This document shows positions 19,736-27,779 of a DNA stretch of 39,052 nucleotides, one piece after another. The DNA is from an uncultured Roseateles sp. (lineage in GTDB: Bacteria > Pseudomonadota > Gammaproteobacteria > Burkholderiales > Burkholderiaceae): the NCBI GenBank assembly GCA_946886855.1, contig CAMPJJ010000047.1, positions 1-39,052 of the forward strand, given 5' to 3'. Positions within the stretch are counted from its first letter, which is position 1; each line of letters opens with the position of its first letter. Under the pieces are notes generated by a model that was not told the origin of the DNA, made no database searches, and was given only the letters and a program-made list of their open reading frames with translations. The translations under genes were made by a program, and so were the position numbers.

Positions 19736-22700
19736 GCGCGCGGCGGGCCGCCACCCTCGCGGACGGCGTCGGGAAGCCGGGCCGGTCTTCGATGCTGGGC
19801 GTCCTGCTGATGGTCGTCGCGGCCCTGTGCTGCGGCGTGCTCGGCTACCTCGTGCAGGCGACCCACAACCGGCTGGACGCCGAGGAACGCTTCGCCGTCA
19901 TCTCCCATCGCGTGGCCCGGCAGATCGTGGAGCGGATGCACCGCTACGAATATGGCCTGCGCGGCGCCCGAGGGGTCGCCGTCGCCGCCGACGGGCGCCT
20001 GACGCGCGCCGAGTTCTCGCGCTACGCCGCCTCGCGCCAGATCGACCGGGAGTTCCCCGGCGCCCGCGGCTTCGGCATCGTGCTGCGCGTGCCGGAACCG
20101 GCGGAGCAGGACTTCGTCAGGAACCGCCGCGAACTGGATTCGCCCGACTTCAGCATCCGCAGCCTCGGCGCCCACGACGGCGACCGCTTCGTCATCACCT
20201 TCGTCGAGCCGGCGGCGCGCAATCGCGAGGCGCTCGGCCTGGACATCGGCTCGGAATCGGCGCGGCGTGCGGCGGCACTGGCGTCCGCCGCCAGCCGTGA
20301 AGCGACCTTGACCGCCCCGCTGACGCTGGTGCAGGCCAGCGGCAGCCGATCAGGCGGCTTGCTCCTGCTGCTGCCGATCCATCGACCCGGACCCGCCGAC
20401 GGCCAGTTCGACCAGCCGCGCGAGCAGCTGGTGGGCTGGTCCTATGCGCCGCTCCTGATCGAGGAGGTGCTCCAGGGGCTGGACACCGAGGAGGACCGGT
20501 ATCAACTCTCCCTCTACGACGCCGACCACGATGCGCAACGACCCTTTTTCACGGACCGTCATGCCCCGGACACCGGGGCCGGCGATCTGCGCCCGCGGGT
20601 CAGCATCCCGATCTACGGCCGGCGATGGGAGGCGGCGCTCCGGCCGACCCCGGCCTTCTTCGCCTCGCTGCATCAACCCTCGCCGCGCTCACAGGGACTG
20701 TTCGCGCTGTTGCTCGGCGCGGCCGTGGCCGCGCTGATCGCCACGGTCGTCCAGCTGAACGACCGCACGCGCGGGCATCGCCTCGAGCAGGCCCGGCGGG
20801 CCGCCATCGTCGAAGGCAGCGCGGACGCCATCGTCGTGCAGACCCTCTCCGGCACCATCACCGACTGGAACGAAGGGGCCGAGCGCCTGTTCGGCTATGC
20901 CAAGACCGAGGCCAAGGGCAGGACCGCGACCGCCCTGCTGCTGCCTCCGGCGCTGGAAGCCGAGGACGCTGCGATCCGCGAGACGGTGGCGCAGGGCGGT
21001 CGCGTGCAGGTCTTCGAGACGGTGCGCCGCGCCCGGGACGGGACGCTGATCCCGGTTTCCGTCACGGCGTCGCCGATCCGGGACGACTCGGGCGCGGTCG
21101 TTGGCGCGGCCAAGATCCTGCGCGACGTGCGCGATGCCAAGGCGACCGAGCAGCGCATGCGGGACCTCAACGCCTCGCTGGAGGAACAGGTGCGGGAGCG
21201 GACCGGACTGCTGGCCGAGGCCATGCGGGAAGCGAGGGAGGCGAACGAGGCGAAGAGCCGCTTCCTCGCCAATATCAGCCACGAGATCCGCACGCCGATG
21301 AACGCGGTGATCGGCATGACGCACCTGCTGGGCAAGACCCGCCTCGACGACGAGCAGACCGGCATGCTGAACCGCGTGAGCACTGCGGGGAAGACCCTGC
21401 TGGCGCTGCTCAACGACGTGCTGGACCTCTCCAAGATCGAGGCGAGACAGATGGTGCTGGAGACGGCACCCTTCCGTCTCCAGCAGGTCATCGGCGACAT
21501 CGCCTCCATCGCCGCGGTGTCCGCGGAGCAACGCGACATCCGGTTCCGCCTCGTGAGCGACGCCCCCGACACGCTGGTGGTCGTCGGCGACAGGACGCGC
21601 TTCGGTCAGGTGCTGCTGAACCTGCTGACGAACGCCATCAAGTTCACCTCGCACGGCAGTGTCGCCCTGGACATCCGCACGGCCCGCCCGGATGACCGCG
21701 GACGACTGCCGATCACGGTCACCGTCACCGACACCGGCATCGGCATTCCGCAGGACGTGCAACAGCGGCTCTTCCAACCTTTCGTCCAGGCGGACACGTC
21801 CACGACGCGGCGATTCGGCGGCACCGGGCTCGGCTTGTCCATCGTCCGCCAGCTGGTGGACCTGATGGGCGGCGCCATCGCGCTCCGAAGCGAGCCGGGG
21901 GTCGGCAGCGTCTTCGAGATCCGCATCGCGCTGCCCACGGCCGCTTCGGCGCTGTCGGCCCCCGTCGTCGCCGGACACGCCGACCGCGCATCGACGGCCC
22001 TGGCCGGCCGCGCCATCCTGGTGGTCGACGACAACGCGCTCAACCGGGAAGTGGCGGCGCGGATCCTGCGCGCGTCCGGCGCGATCGTGTCGATGGCGGC
22101 CAACGGCCAGGAGGCGGTGACGGCGGTCGAGGGGATGGTCCACGACGGCGCCCGGCGCCTGGACGCCATCCTCATGGACGTGCAGATGCCGGTCATGGAT
22201 GGCCTGGAGGCCACCCGGCGTCTGCGCGCCATGCCGGGGCGAAGCGGCGGTCTCCCGATCATCGGCCTGACTGCGGGGGTCTCGAGCGACGAGCGCTCGG
22301 CGGCGCTCGCCGCCGGCATGAATGCCGTGGTGGGCAAGCCTTTCGATCCTGAAATGCTGGCGGACACCGTGGCCGGGCATCTGACCCCCGGTCCTGTGCC
22401 GGGCGCCGCGGGCGACAGTCCGCCTGCGGCCCTGCCCGCGCCCGGCCCGCACCTCGCGGCCGTTGACGACTGGCCCGGCCTGGCCCTGCTGGATCCCCAC
22501 CTCTCGTGGCGGAATCTGGGCGGTGATCGGCAGATGCTGCGCCGCATGGTGCAGAGCCTGCTGAAGACACTGGAGGACAACGCGGCGCTGCTTGCCAGAC
22601 ATGACGAGGACCCCCAAGCCTGGCTCGCGCACGCGGCGGCGCTGCACGATTTCAAATCGATCGCCGGCACCCTGGGCGGGCGGGAACTCCAGGAGTCCGC

Positions 22701-22938
22701 CTCGGCCGCCGAGCAACTCATCCGTCAGGACCGACGGCAGGCGGCGCGGGAGCCCTTGCTCCAGCTGGAACAACTCGGTCGGAGGCTGCAGGCGTCGGTG
22801 CGTCTGCTCCTGCCTGAGGCCGTGGCCGACGGACGCGGCGGGGCCGGCGATGCCGGGACGCCCGTCCGTGCTGTCCCGTTCCCGCTGGCAGAGGCCGGCG
22901 ATCTGCGCCTCCTGATGGCTCATCTGGCCGACATGTAG
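19732..22938 (+). CDS. Hybrid sensor histidine kinase: CHASE-PAS-HisKA-HATPase-REC-HPT
   Basis: A 1068-aa inner-membrane phosphorelay kinase. Order: membrane helix at about 20-42; periplasmic CHASE domain (about 60-280, with the R-G-F-G-I-V and F-V-E-P segments); second helix (about 324-340); PAS (about 358-475); short coiled coil; HisKA with phospho-acceptor His517 (NISHEIRTPMN); HATPase with N box (NLLTNAIKF), G1 (DTGIGIP) and G2 (GGTGLGLSI); receiver from 761 with Asp816 (LMDVQMPVMDG); and an HPT domain with His972 (LHDFKSIAGTLGG). All phosphotransfer residues are present. ATG 19732 overlaps the stop of the upstream response regulator (ATGA), and GGAG lies 8 nt before it. It likely feeds the co-encoded GGDEF regulator. 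The external signal is unknown. Confidence 0.95.
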   Translation: MSARRAATLADGVGKPGRSSMLGVLLMVVAALCCGVLGYLVQATHNRLDAEERFAVISHRVARQIVERMHRYEYGLRGARGVAVAADGRLTRAEFSRYAASRQIDREFPGARGFGIVLRVPEPAEQDFVRNRRELDSPDFSIRSLGAHDGDRFVITFVEPAARNREALGLDIGSESARRAAALASAASREATLTAPLTLVQASGSRSGGLLLLLPIHRPGPADGQFDQPREQLVGWSYAPLLIEEVLQGLDTEEDRYQLSLYDADHDAQRPFFTDRHAPDTGAGDLRPRVSIPIYGRRWEAALRPTPAFFASLHQPSPRSQGLFALLLGAAVAALIATVVQLNDRTRGHRLEQARRAAIVEGSADAIVVQTLSGTITDWNEGAERLFGYAKTEAKGRTATALLLPPALEAEDAAIRETVAQGGRVQVFETVRRARDGTLIPVSVTASPIRDDSGAVVGAAKILRDVRDAKATEQRMRDLNASLEEQVRERTGLLAEAMREAREANEAKSRFLANISHEIRTPMNAVIGMTHLLGKTRLDDEQTGMLNRVSTAGKTLLALLNDVLDLSKIEARQMVLETAPFRLQQVIGDIASIAAVSAEQRDIRFRLVSDAPDTLVVVGDRTRFGQVLLNLLTNAIKFTSHGSVALDIRTARPDDRGRLPITVTVTDTGIGIPQDVQQRLFQPFVQADTSTTRRFGGTGLGLSIVRQLVDLMGGAIALRSEPGVGSVFEIRIALPTAASALSAPVVAGHADRASTALAGRAILVVDDNALNREVAARILRASGAIVSMAANGQEAVTAVEGMVHDGARRLDAILMDVQMPVMDGLEATRRLRAMPGRSGGLPIIGLTAGVSSDERSAALAAGMNAVVGKPFDPEMLADTVAGHLTPGPVPGAAGDSPPAALPAPGPHLAAVDDWPGLALLDPHLSWRNLGGDRQMLRRMVQSLLKTLEDNAALLARHDEDPQAWLAHAAALHDFKSIAGTLGGRELQESASAAEQLIRQDRRQAAREPLLQLEQLGRRLQASVRLLLPEAVADGRGGAGDAGTPVRAVPFPLAEAGDLRLLMAHLADM

Positions 22939-23072
22939 GGCATCACCGTACGAGCGTTTCCATGAAGTTCGTCTAGAGAATGTCCCTGGCGGTTTCTAGA
23001 GTCTTCCCATGACGTCGGGTTTCGGTGCACGAGAGGTGACGGGACCCCAGACGCCGCTTCCAGGGGAGAAAC

Positions 23073-24722
23073 ATGGACAACAACGCCTTGCCCGCAGTAC
23101 CCCACCTCGACGTCCTGGAGCCAGGGCCACCCAGCGCCCAGGGCATCTACTTCCTGATCGCGGCAGCCCTCTCAGTCGTGCTGATGGCGGGCATGACGCT
23201 GTATTACGGCTTGAAAGACCGGCAGGCCGTCGAGAACAACGGACTGGATGCGCAAGTCCAAGCCGTGCTGCGCCAGGAGGCGCGCGCGGAGGTGTTCGAG
23301 GACATCGCCCGCGACACCGTCATCCTGCTGATTGCGCAAGGAGCGGGCTTCATGATCTGGCGGGCATCCGGAAGAAAGCATCTCGCCCGCACACGCCGGT
23401 GGCAGGAGCAGCTGGCGCGCGTCGCTTCCACCGACGTCGCCACGGGACTGCTCAACCGCGCCGGCCTGCAGGGCGTGCTCCAGACGCGGCTGAAAGAGGA
23501 TCGGATGCAGTGGCTGGTGCTGGTCGGCATTGACGGCCTGAAGGCGGTCAACGACCTCCATGGACATCGCGCGGGTGACGCCATCATCGAGCGGGTCGCC
23601 CGACGGCTCATGAAAGTGTTCGAGGCGTCGAGTGCGATGGCGCGCACCGGCGGCGACGAATTCGGCCTGCTGCTGCCGGCATCGCTCCAGGAGCCGCTGA
23701 CGGAATCGCTGATGTCGCTCCGTGCGTCGATGGGCGTGCCTATCCTCCACGAGAGTCTGCGCCTTGTGCCGTCGGTGAGCGTCGGGGCCGCGCTGCTGGA
23801 TCACGCGAACACGCCGTCGGAAGCACTGCGCATGGCCCATGTGGCCTTGCAGGCTGCGAAGGCGGATGGGCCGGGCGGGCTCGCCATCTTCGATCCCTCC
23901 CAGGATCGCGAGGCGTGCCGCATCCATCGCTTGAGGCGCGACCTGATCGACGCCGTGGAGCGCAACGAGCTGGAGGTGGTCTACCAACCCATCCTCGACA
24001 AGGAAGGTCGCCCGGTGGCCGCCGAGGCACTCGCGCGCTGGCGACACGCCACGCTCGGACCGATCGCGCCCGACGTCTTCATTCCGCTGGCCGAGTCCAG
24101 CGGCTGCATCCACACCCTCGGCCTGAACGTCATGCGCCGCGTCTGCGCGGATCTGGCCGCGATGCGCGCGGATGGCGTGCCGATCCAGCGGATCGCAGTC
24201 AATCTCTCGGCCCTCCAGCTCCGCGAGCCGGACCTGGTGACCGCGCTGTGCGCCATGGTCGAGGAGGCCGGCCTGATGCCGGGAGACATCGAAATCGAGC
24301 TGACCGAGTCGGCCGCGATGAGCGAGGACGGCCGCGCGCAGCGCCCGCTGACCGACCTGTATGCGCGCGGGTTCTCGCTGGCGATCGACGACTTCGGGAC
24401 AGGGCATTCATCGCTCAGCCGTCTGCAGCGCCTGCCGGTCAAGAAGCTGAAGATCGACCGGTCGTTCGTCCGAGGGGCCGACAGTCCGTGCGGCGCGGTG
24501 CTGCTGGAGACGATGCTGACGCTGGCCGGCAGGCTGGGCCTCCGGTCGGTGTGCGAAGGCGTCGAGACGCTGGAGCAGTTCGAGCTTCTGCGATCCAAGG
24601 GATGCGATCTCTTTCAGGGCTACTACTTCGCGCGTCCCATGTCGGTCGACGATCTGAGAGCCGGCATCGCCAAGGGTTCCGCCCGTCCGTGGCCGCTGCG
24701 AGTCCCGGCGCTTCAGCCCTGA
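23073..24722 (+). CDS. Membrane GGDEF-EAL protein, probable c-di-GMP phosphodiesterase
   Basis: A 549-aa protein with two membrane helices (about 25-46 and 82-97) around a short outside loop, then GGDEF and EAL domains. The GGDEF motif itself is intact (193-197), but the first Asp of the usual D-x-D before it is Gly152 (VGIDGLK), and no R-x-x-D I-site is seen, so cyclase activity is doubtful. The EAL domain looks active: E-A-L (318-320), NLSALQL, ELTES, IDDFGTG, KLKID, EGVE and QGYYF are all present. Net role is probably c-di-GMP breakdown. AGGGGAG stands 6 nt before ATG 23073. The 134-bp gap from the kinase contains two TCTAGA sites (22972 and 22995) of unclear meaning. Its end overlaps convergent waaA by 10 bp. 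Confidence 0.93.
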   Translation: MDNNALPAVPHLDVLEPGPPSAQGIYFLIAAALSVVLMAGMTLYYGLKDRQAVENNGLDAQVQAVLRQEARAEVFEDIARDTVILLIAQGAGFMIWRASGRKHLARTRRWQEQLARVASTDVATGLLNRAGLQGVLQTRLKEDRMQWLVLVGIDGLKAVNDLHGHRAGDAIIERVARRLMKVFEASSAMARTGGDEFGLLLPASLQEPLTESLMSLRASMGVPILHESLRLVPSVSVGAALLDHANTPSEALRMAHVALQAAKADGPGGLAIFDPSQDREACRIHRLRRDLIDAVERNELEVVYQPILDKEGRPVAAEALARWRHATLGPIAPDVFIPLAESSGCIHTLGLNVMRRVCADLAAMRADGVPIQRIAVNLSALQLREPDLVTALCAMVEEAGLMPGDIEIELTESAAMSEDGRAQRPLTDLYARGFSLAIDDFGTGHSSLSRLQRLPVKKLKIDRSFVRGADSPCGAVLLETMLTLAGRLGLRSVCEGVETLEQFELLRSKGCDLFQGYYFARPMSVDDLRAGIAKGSARPWPLRVPALQP

Positions 24723-26041
24723 GGCGTCGCAAGCGCCAGGATGGGGGCCGCCATCCGCGCCGCCGCGCCGCGATGCGCGGCAGCGAAGGCCGTGGCCGAT
24801 GCAGCCATGGCGTCGCGCTCATCGGACCTCGTGAGCAAGGCGAGCGCCTGCGCCAGTCCTTGCGGCAAGGTCTCGACGCGGCGCGCGGCGCCGGCCTGCA
24901 GGGACAACTCCGCCGCCTCGGCGAAGTTGAAGGTGTGCGGTCCCATGAACAGCGGCACGCCGCAGGCAGCCGTCTCGATCAGGTTCTGGCCGCCGAGCTT
25001 CTCGAAGCTGCCGCCGAGCAGGGCGACGTCGGCCAGGCCGTAGTACAGCGCCATCTCGCGCATCGAGTCGCCCAGCCACACGTCCGCCACGGCCGCGCTC
25101 GACGGCGGCGCAAGGTCGCTGGCGCCGAAGGCGCTGCGCCGCGCGAGCGTGAGGCCCGCCCCGGTCACCATCGCGGCGATCTCGTCGAAACGCTGCGGGT
25201 GCCTCGGCACGACCAGCAGCAGCGGTGAACCCGCTTGCGCCCGCGCTGGCGCGGCAGCCTGCCACGCGGCCAGCATCGCCGCCTCCTCGCCTTCGCGCGA
25301 CACGGCCAGCATGAGCACGGGTCGATTCAACGCGGCGCGCCAGGCGCGGCCTCGCGCAAGCAGGGCCTCATCGGGCTGGAGGTCAAACTTCAGGTTGCCG
25401 CAGACGCGCACGTCCTCGACCCCGGCCTGCCGCAGGCGGTCGGCATCGGCGGCCGTCTGCGCGAGCGCCAGCCGCAGGCTGCGCGCCGCCGGCGCGAGCA
25501 GCGCCTTGAACTTCTCGCCGCGACGCAGGCTGCGCGCGGACAGCCGCGCGTTCGCGAGGACCATCGGCACGCCCGCCTTCCGCGTCTCGTGCTGCACGTT
25601 GGGCCAGATCTCGGTTTCCATCAGCACGCCGACCGCCGGCCGCGTCCGCGTCAGGAAGCGGCGCACCGCGCCCGGCGTGTCGAAGGGCAGCCAGCGCTGC
25701 GTGTCGCCCTCGCGCAGCAGCGCGCGGCCAGCCTCCCGGCCGGTCGCCGTCGTGTGCGTGAGCAGCAGCCGCATGCCGGGCCGCTCCTGGCGCAGCCGCT
25801 CGATCAGCGCCGCGGCTGCGCGCGTCTCGCCGAGCGAGACCGCATGCACCCAGATCGCGCCCGGCGCGATCGCCTCGCCGAAGCCGAAGCGCTCGCCCGG
25901 ATGCACCGCGTACAGCGGCTCCTGACGTCCGCGCAGGAACAGGCGCAGGACGTACGCCGGCGAGGCGAGCCTCAGCACCGTGCTGAAGACGCCGCGCGCC
26001 AGGCGCTCCTTGAACGAATCGGCGGGCAAGGGACGATGCAA
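24713..26041 (-). CDS. waaA: 3-deoxy-D-manno-octulosonic acid (Kdo) transferase
   Basis: Inner-membrane glycosyltransferase (GT30) that adds Kdo to lipid A precursor, an essential step of LPS core synthesis. 442 aa, the family length. Visible blocks: WVHAVSLGETRAA (N-terminal domain, with the catalytic Glu in S-L-G-E), LLLTHTTATGREAG, METEIWPN, NARLSARS, VPRHPQRF, and the C-terminal LGGSFEKLGGQNLIE with the nucleotide-sugar site. The frame opens with TTG at 26041 and has no nearby ATG; TTG at 26029 is an alternative, and homology begins near K-E-R-L-A-R-G. It starts 7 bp after the algC stop, so it is probably transcribed with algC. Confidence 0.93.
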   Translation of the reverse strand: MHRPLPADSFKERLARGVFSTVLRLASPAYVLRLFLRGRQEPLYAVHPGERFGFGEAIAPGAIWVHAVSLGETRAAAALIERLRQERPGMRLLLTHTTATGREAGRALLREGDTQRWLPFDTPGAVRRFLTRTRPAVGVLMETEIWPNVQHETRKAGVPMVLANARLSARSLRRGEKFKALLAPAARSLRLALAQTAADADRLRQAGVEDVRVCGNLKFDLQPDEALLARGRAWRAALNRPVLMLAVSREGEEAAMLAAWQAAAPARAQAGSPLLLVVPRHPQRFDEIAAMVTGAGLTLARRSAFGASDLAPPSSAAVADVWLGDSMREMALYYGLADVALLGGSFEKLGGQNLIETAACGVPLFMGPHTFNFAEAAELSLQAGAARRVETLPQGLAQALALLTRSDERDAMAASATAFAAAHRGAAARMAAPILALATPQG

Positions 26042-26048
26042 CGGACGA

Positions 26049-27437
26049 TCAGTGCCCGGACGTGAAGGTGATGTCCGGCTTCACGCGCTGGAGCTGGGCC
26101 AGCACTTCCTTCTGGATGCGCTCCAGCGCTTCCTGCGTGTGGCCTTCGAAGCGCAGCACCAGCACCGGCGTCGTGTTGGACGCGCGCACCAGGCCGAAGC
26201 CGTCGTCGTACTCCACGCGGATGCCGTCGATCGTGATGATGTCCTTGGCGTTCGGGAACTCGGCGATCTCCTTGAGCTTGGCGACGACCTCGTGGTGCTC
26301 GCCTTCCTTGCAGGGGACGTTCAGTTCCGGCGTGTTGACGCTGTTGGGCAGGTCGTTCAGGACCTTGCTCGGGTCGTCGCTGCGCGACAGGATCTCCAGC
26401 ATGCGCGCGGCGGTGTACATCGCGTCGTCGAAGCCGTACCAGCGCTCGGCGAAGAAGATGTGGCCCGAGAGTTCGCCGGCCAGCGGGGCGCCGGTTTCCT
26501 TCAGCTTGGCCTTGGCCAGCGAATGGCCCGTCATCCACATCAGCGGCTTGCCGCCGTGTTCCTCGATCCACGGGCCCAGGCGTTGCGAGCACTTGACGTC
26601 GAAGATGATCTCCGAGCCCGGCAGGCGCGTCAGGATGTCCGCGGCGATCAGCATGATCTGGCGGTCCGGCATGATCATCGTGCCGTCCTTGGTGACGATG
26701 CCCAGGCGGTCGCCGTCACCGTCGAAGGCCAGGCCCAGCTCGGCGTCGGTGGCGTGCACGATGCGCTTGAGGTCCTCGAGGTTCTCGGGACGCGACGGAT
26801 CCGGATGGTGGTTGGGGAAGTCGCCGTCCACCTTCGAGAAGATGTCCACCACCTCGCAGCCGAGCGCGCGCAGGATCGCCGGCGCGGTCGCGCCCGGGAT
26901 GCCGTTGCCGCTGTCGACCACCACCTTCATCGGACGCGAGAGCTTCGCGTCCTTGACGATGCGGTGGGTGTACTCGGCGATGACGTCCATCTGCCCCACG
27001 CGGCCGTTGCCGGTGGCGTAGTCCTCGGCCTCGATGCGGCGCTTCAGGCCCTGGATCTGCTCGCCGTAGACGGCGGCCCCCTTCAGCACCATCTTGAAGC
27101 CGTTGTAATCCTTCGGGTTGTGGCTGCCCGTGACCATGATGCCGGAGTTGCACCCCTGCTTGCCGCGCGTCGCGGCGACGTAGTACAGCATCGGCGTCGT
27201 GACGGCGCCGATGTCGACGACGTCCAGCCCCGTCGACTTCAGACCACGGATCAGCGCGTCCACCAGCGACGGGCCCGACAGGCGACCGTCACGACCGACG
27301 GCGACCGCCTTTTCACCCGCGTTGATCGCTTCGGTGCCGAAGGACTTGCCGAGGTGCTCGGCGAGCGTCTCGTCCAGCGTCTTGCCCACGACGCCGCGGA
27401 TGTCGTAAGCCTTGAAGATGGAGGCGTGAACTTGCAT
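26049..27437 (-). CDS. algC: Phosphomannomutase/phosphoglucomutase (AlgC/ManB family)
   Basis: A 462-aa alpha-D-phosphohexomutase that interconverts hexose 6- and 1-phosphates for nucleotide-sugar, exopolysaccharide and LPS synthesis. It starts MQVHASIFKAYDIRG; the phospho-serine loop is T-G-S-H-N-P-K (GIMVTGSHNPKDYNG), the Mg loop D-G-D-G-D-R, the sugar-specificity loop G-E-L-S-G-H, and the C-terminal phosphate-binding R-A-S-N-T-T-P. The mixed mannose/glucose specificity is inferred from the AlgC family and not readable here. ATG 27437 is preceded by AAGGAAG at a good distance. waaA follows 7 bp after the stop. A TACAAT -10-like element lies 44 bp upstream. Confidence 0.95.
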   Translation of the reverse strand: MQVHASIFKAYDIRGVVGKTLDETLAEHLGKSFGTEAINAGEKAVAVGRDGRLSGPSLVDALIRGLKSTGLDVVDIGAVTTPMLYYVAATRGKQGCNSGIMVTGSHNPKDYNGFKMVLKGAAVYGEQIQGLKRRIEAEDYATGNGRVGQMDVIAEYTHRIVKDAKLSRPMKVVVDSGNGIPGATAPAILRALGCEVVDIFSKVDGDFPNHHPDPSRPENLEDLKRIVHATDAELGLAFDGDGDRLGIVTKDGTMIMPDRQIMLIAADILTRLPGSEIIFDVKCSQRLGPWIEEHGGKPLMWMTGHSLAKAKLKETGAPLAGELSGHIFFAERWYGFDDAMYTAARMLEILSRSDDPSKVLNDLPNSVNTPELNVPCKEGEHHEVVAKLKEIAEFPNAKDIITIDGIRVEYDDGFGLVRASNTTPVLVLRFEGHTQEALERIQKEVLAQLQRVKPDITFTSGH

Positions 27438-27480
27438 GTGCTTCCTTGCAGGAATGGATGGTGATTTGAAACTGGGGCGC

Positions 27481-27486
27481 ATTGTA
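27481..27486 (-). promoter_or_regulatory. -10 element upstream of algC
   Basis: Minus-strand TACAAT (5/6 to TATAAT) about 44 bp before the algC start. No good -35 hexamer stands 16-18 bp further upstream, so this is a partial promoter call. Confidence 0.35.
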
Positions 27487-27500
27487 GGCAGCGCCTTTGA

Positions 27501-27530
27501 GGCCTCCGTGTAACCCGGTGCACGGAGGCC
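27501..27530. repeat. Hairpin: 10-bp stem, 10-nt loop
   Basis: ggcctccgtg (27501-27510) is perfectly complementary to cacggaggcc (27521-27530). It lies in the 342-bp divergent gap between algC and alkA, just upstream of the putative algC -10. Confidence 0.7.
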
Positions 27531-27584
27531 GGAAGAGGGCAATTCCCGGGCCAGGGAACGAGATCCGACGGAGACCGGGCGATC

Positions 27585-27690
27585 GGGAACCGGCCAGGGG
27601 CCCCTTTTCTCCATGTCCCTCCTTTGTCGGCCGCCCCGGCCGACAAATTCCTTCCTGATACTTCCGAAAAGGGGCCCCTGGCCGGTTCCC
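27585..27690. repeat. 106-bp nested palindrome: 25-bp perfect arms around an 11-bp perfect hairpin
   Basis: The 25-bp arm 27585-27609 (starting gggaaccggccagg, ending ccttttc) is the exact reverse complement of 27666-27690. Within the 56-bp interior, tttgtcggccg (27623-27633), loop ccc, and cggccgacaaa (27637-27647) make a second perfect stem. Both arms contain the internal palindrome aggggcccct. It occupies the centre of the algC-alkA divergent gap, with no open frame of its own. It resembles a palindromic mobile or REP/MITE-like unit or a strong bidirectional structure; no target-site duplication is evident. Confidence 0.95.
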
Positions 27691-27729
27691 TCCGCACGTC
27701 TCGTGGTGGGCGGCGAGGTCGGAGGGAGA

Positions 27730-27758
27730 TGTCCGGAAACGGCGAGAACCGTCGGACA
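27730..27758 (+). repeat. Bulged hairpin just before the alkA start
   Basis: tgtccg-gaa-acgg (27730-27742), loop cgagaa, then ccgtcggaca (27749-27758). This makes ten base pairs with a 3-nt bulge on the left side, ending 21 bp before ATG 27780. It could shape the mRNA leader or be an operator half-site pair. Confidence 0.5.
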
Positions 27759-27779
27759 CCGCCTCCTATGATCCTTGCC

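Noticed and set aside
22972..23000. Two TCTAGA sites 17 bp apart before the GGDEF-EAL gene
   Set aside because: Each is a 6-bp palindrome; the arrangement is too short to claim an operator or IS-end without further support.
27585..27690. Reading the nested palindrome as a normal transcription terminator
   Set aside because: Genes on both sides point away from it, so no transcript should end there, and the stems lack a following T-run.
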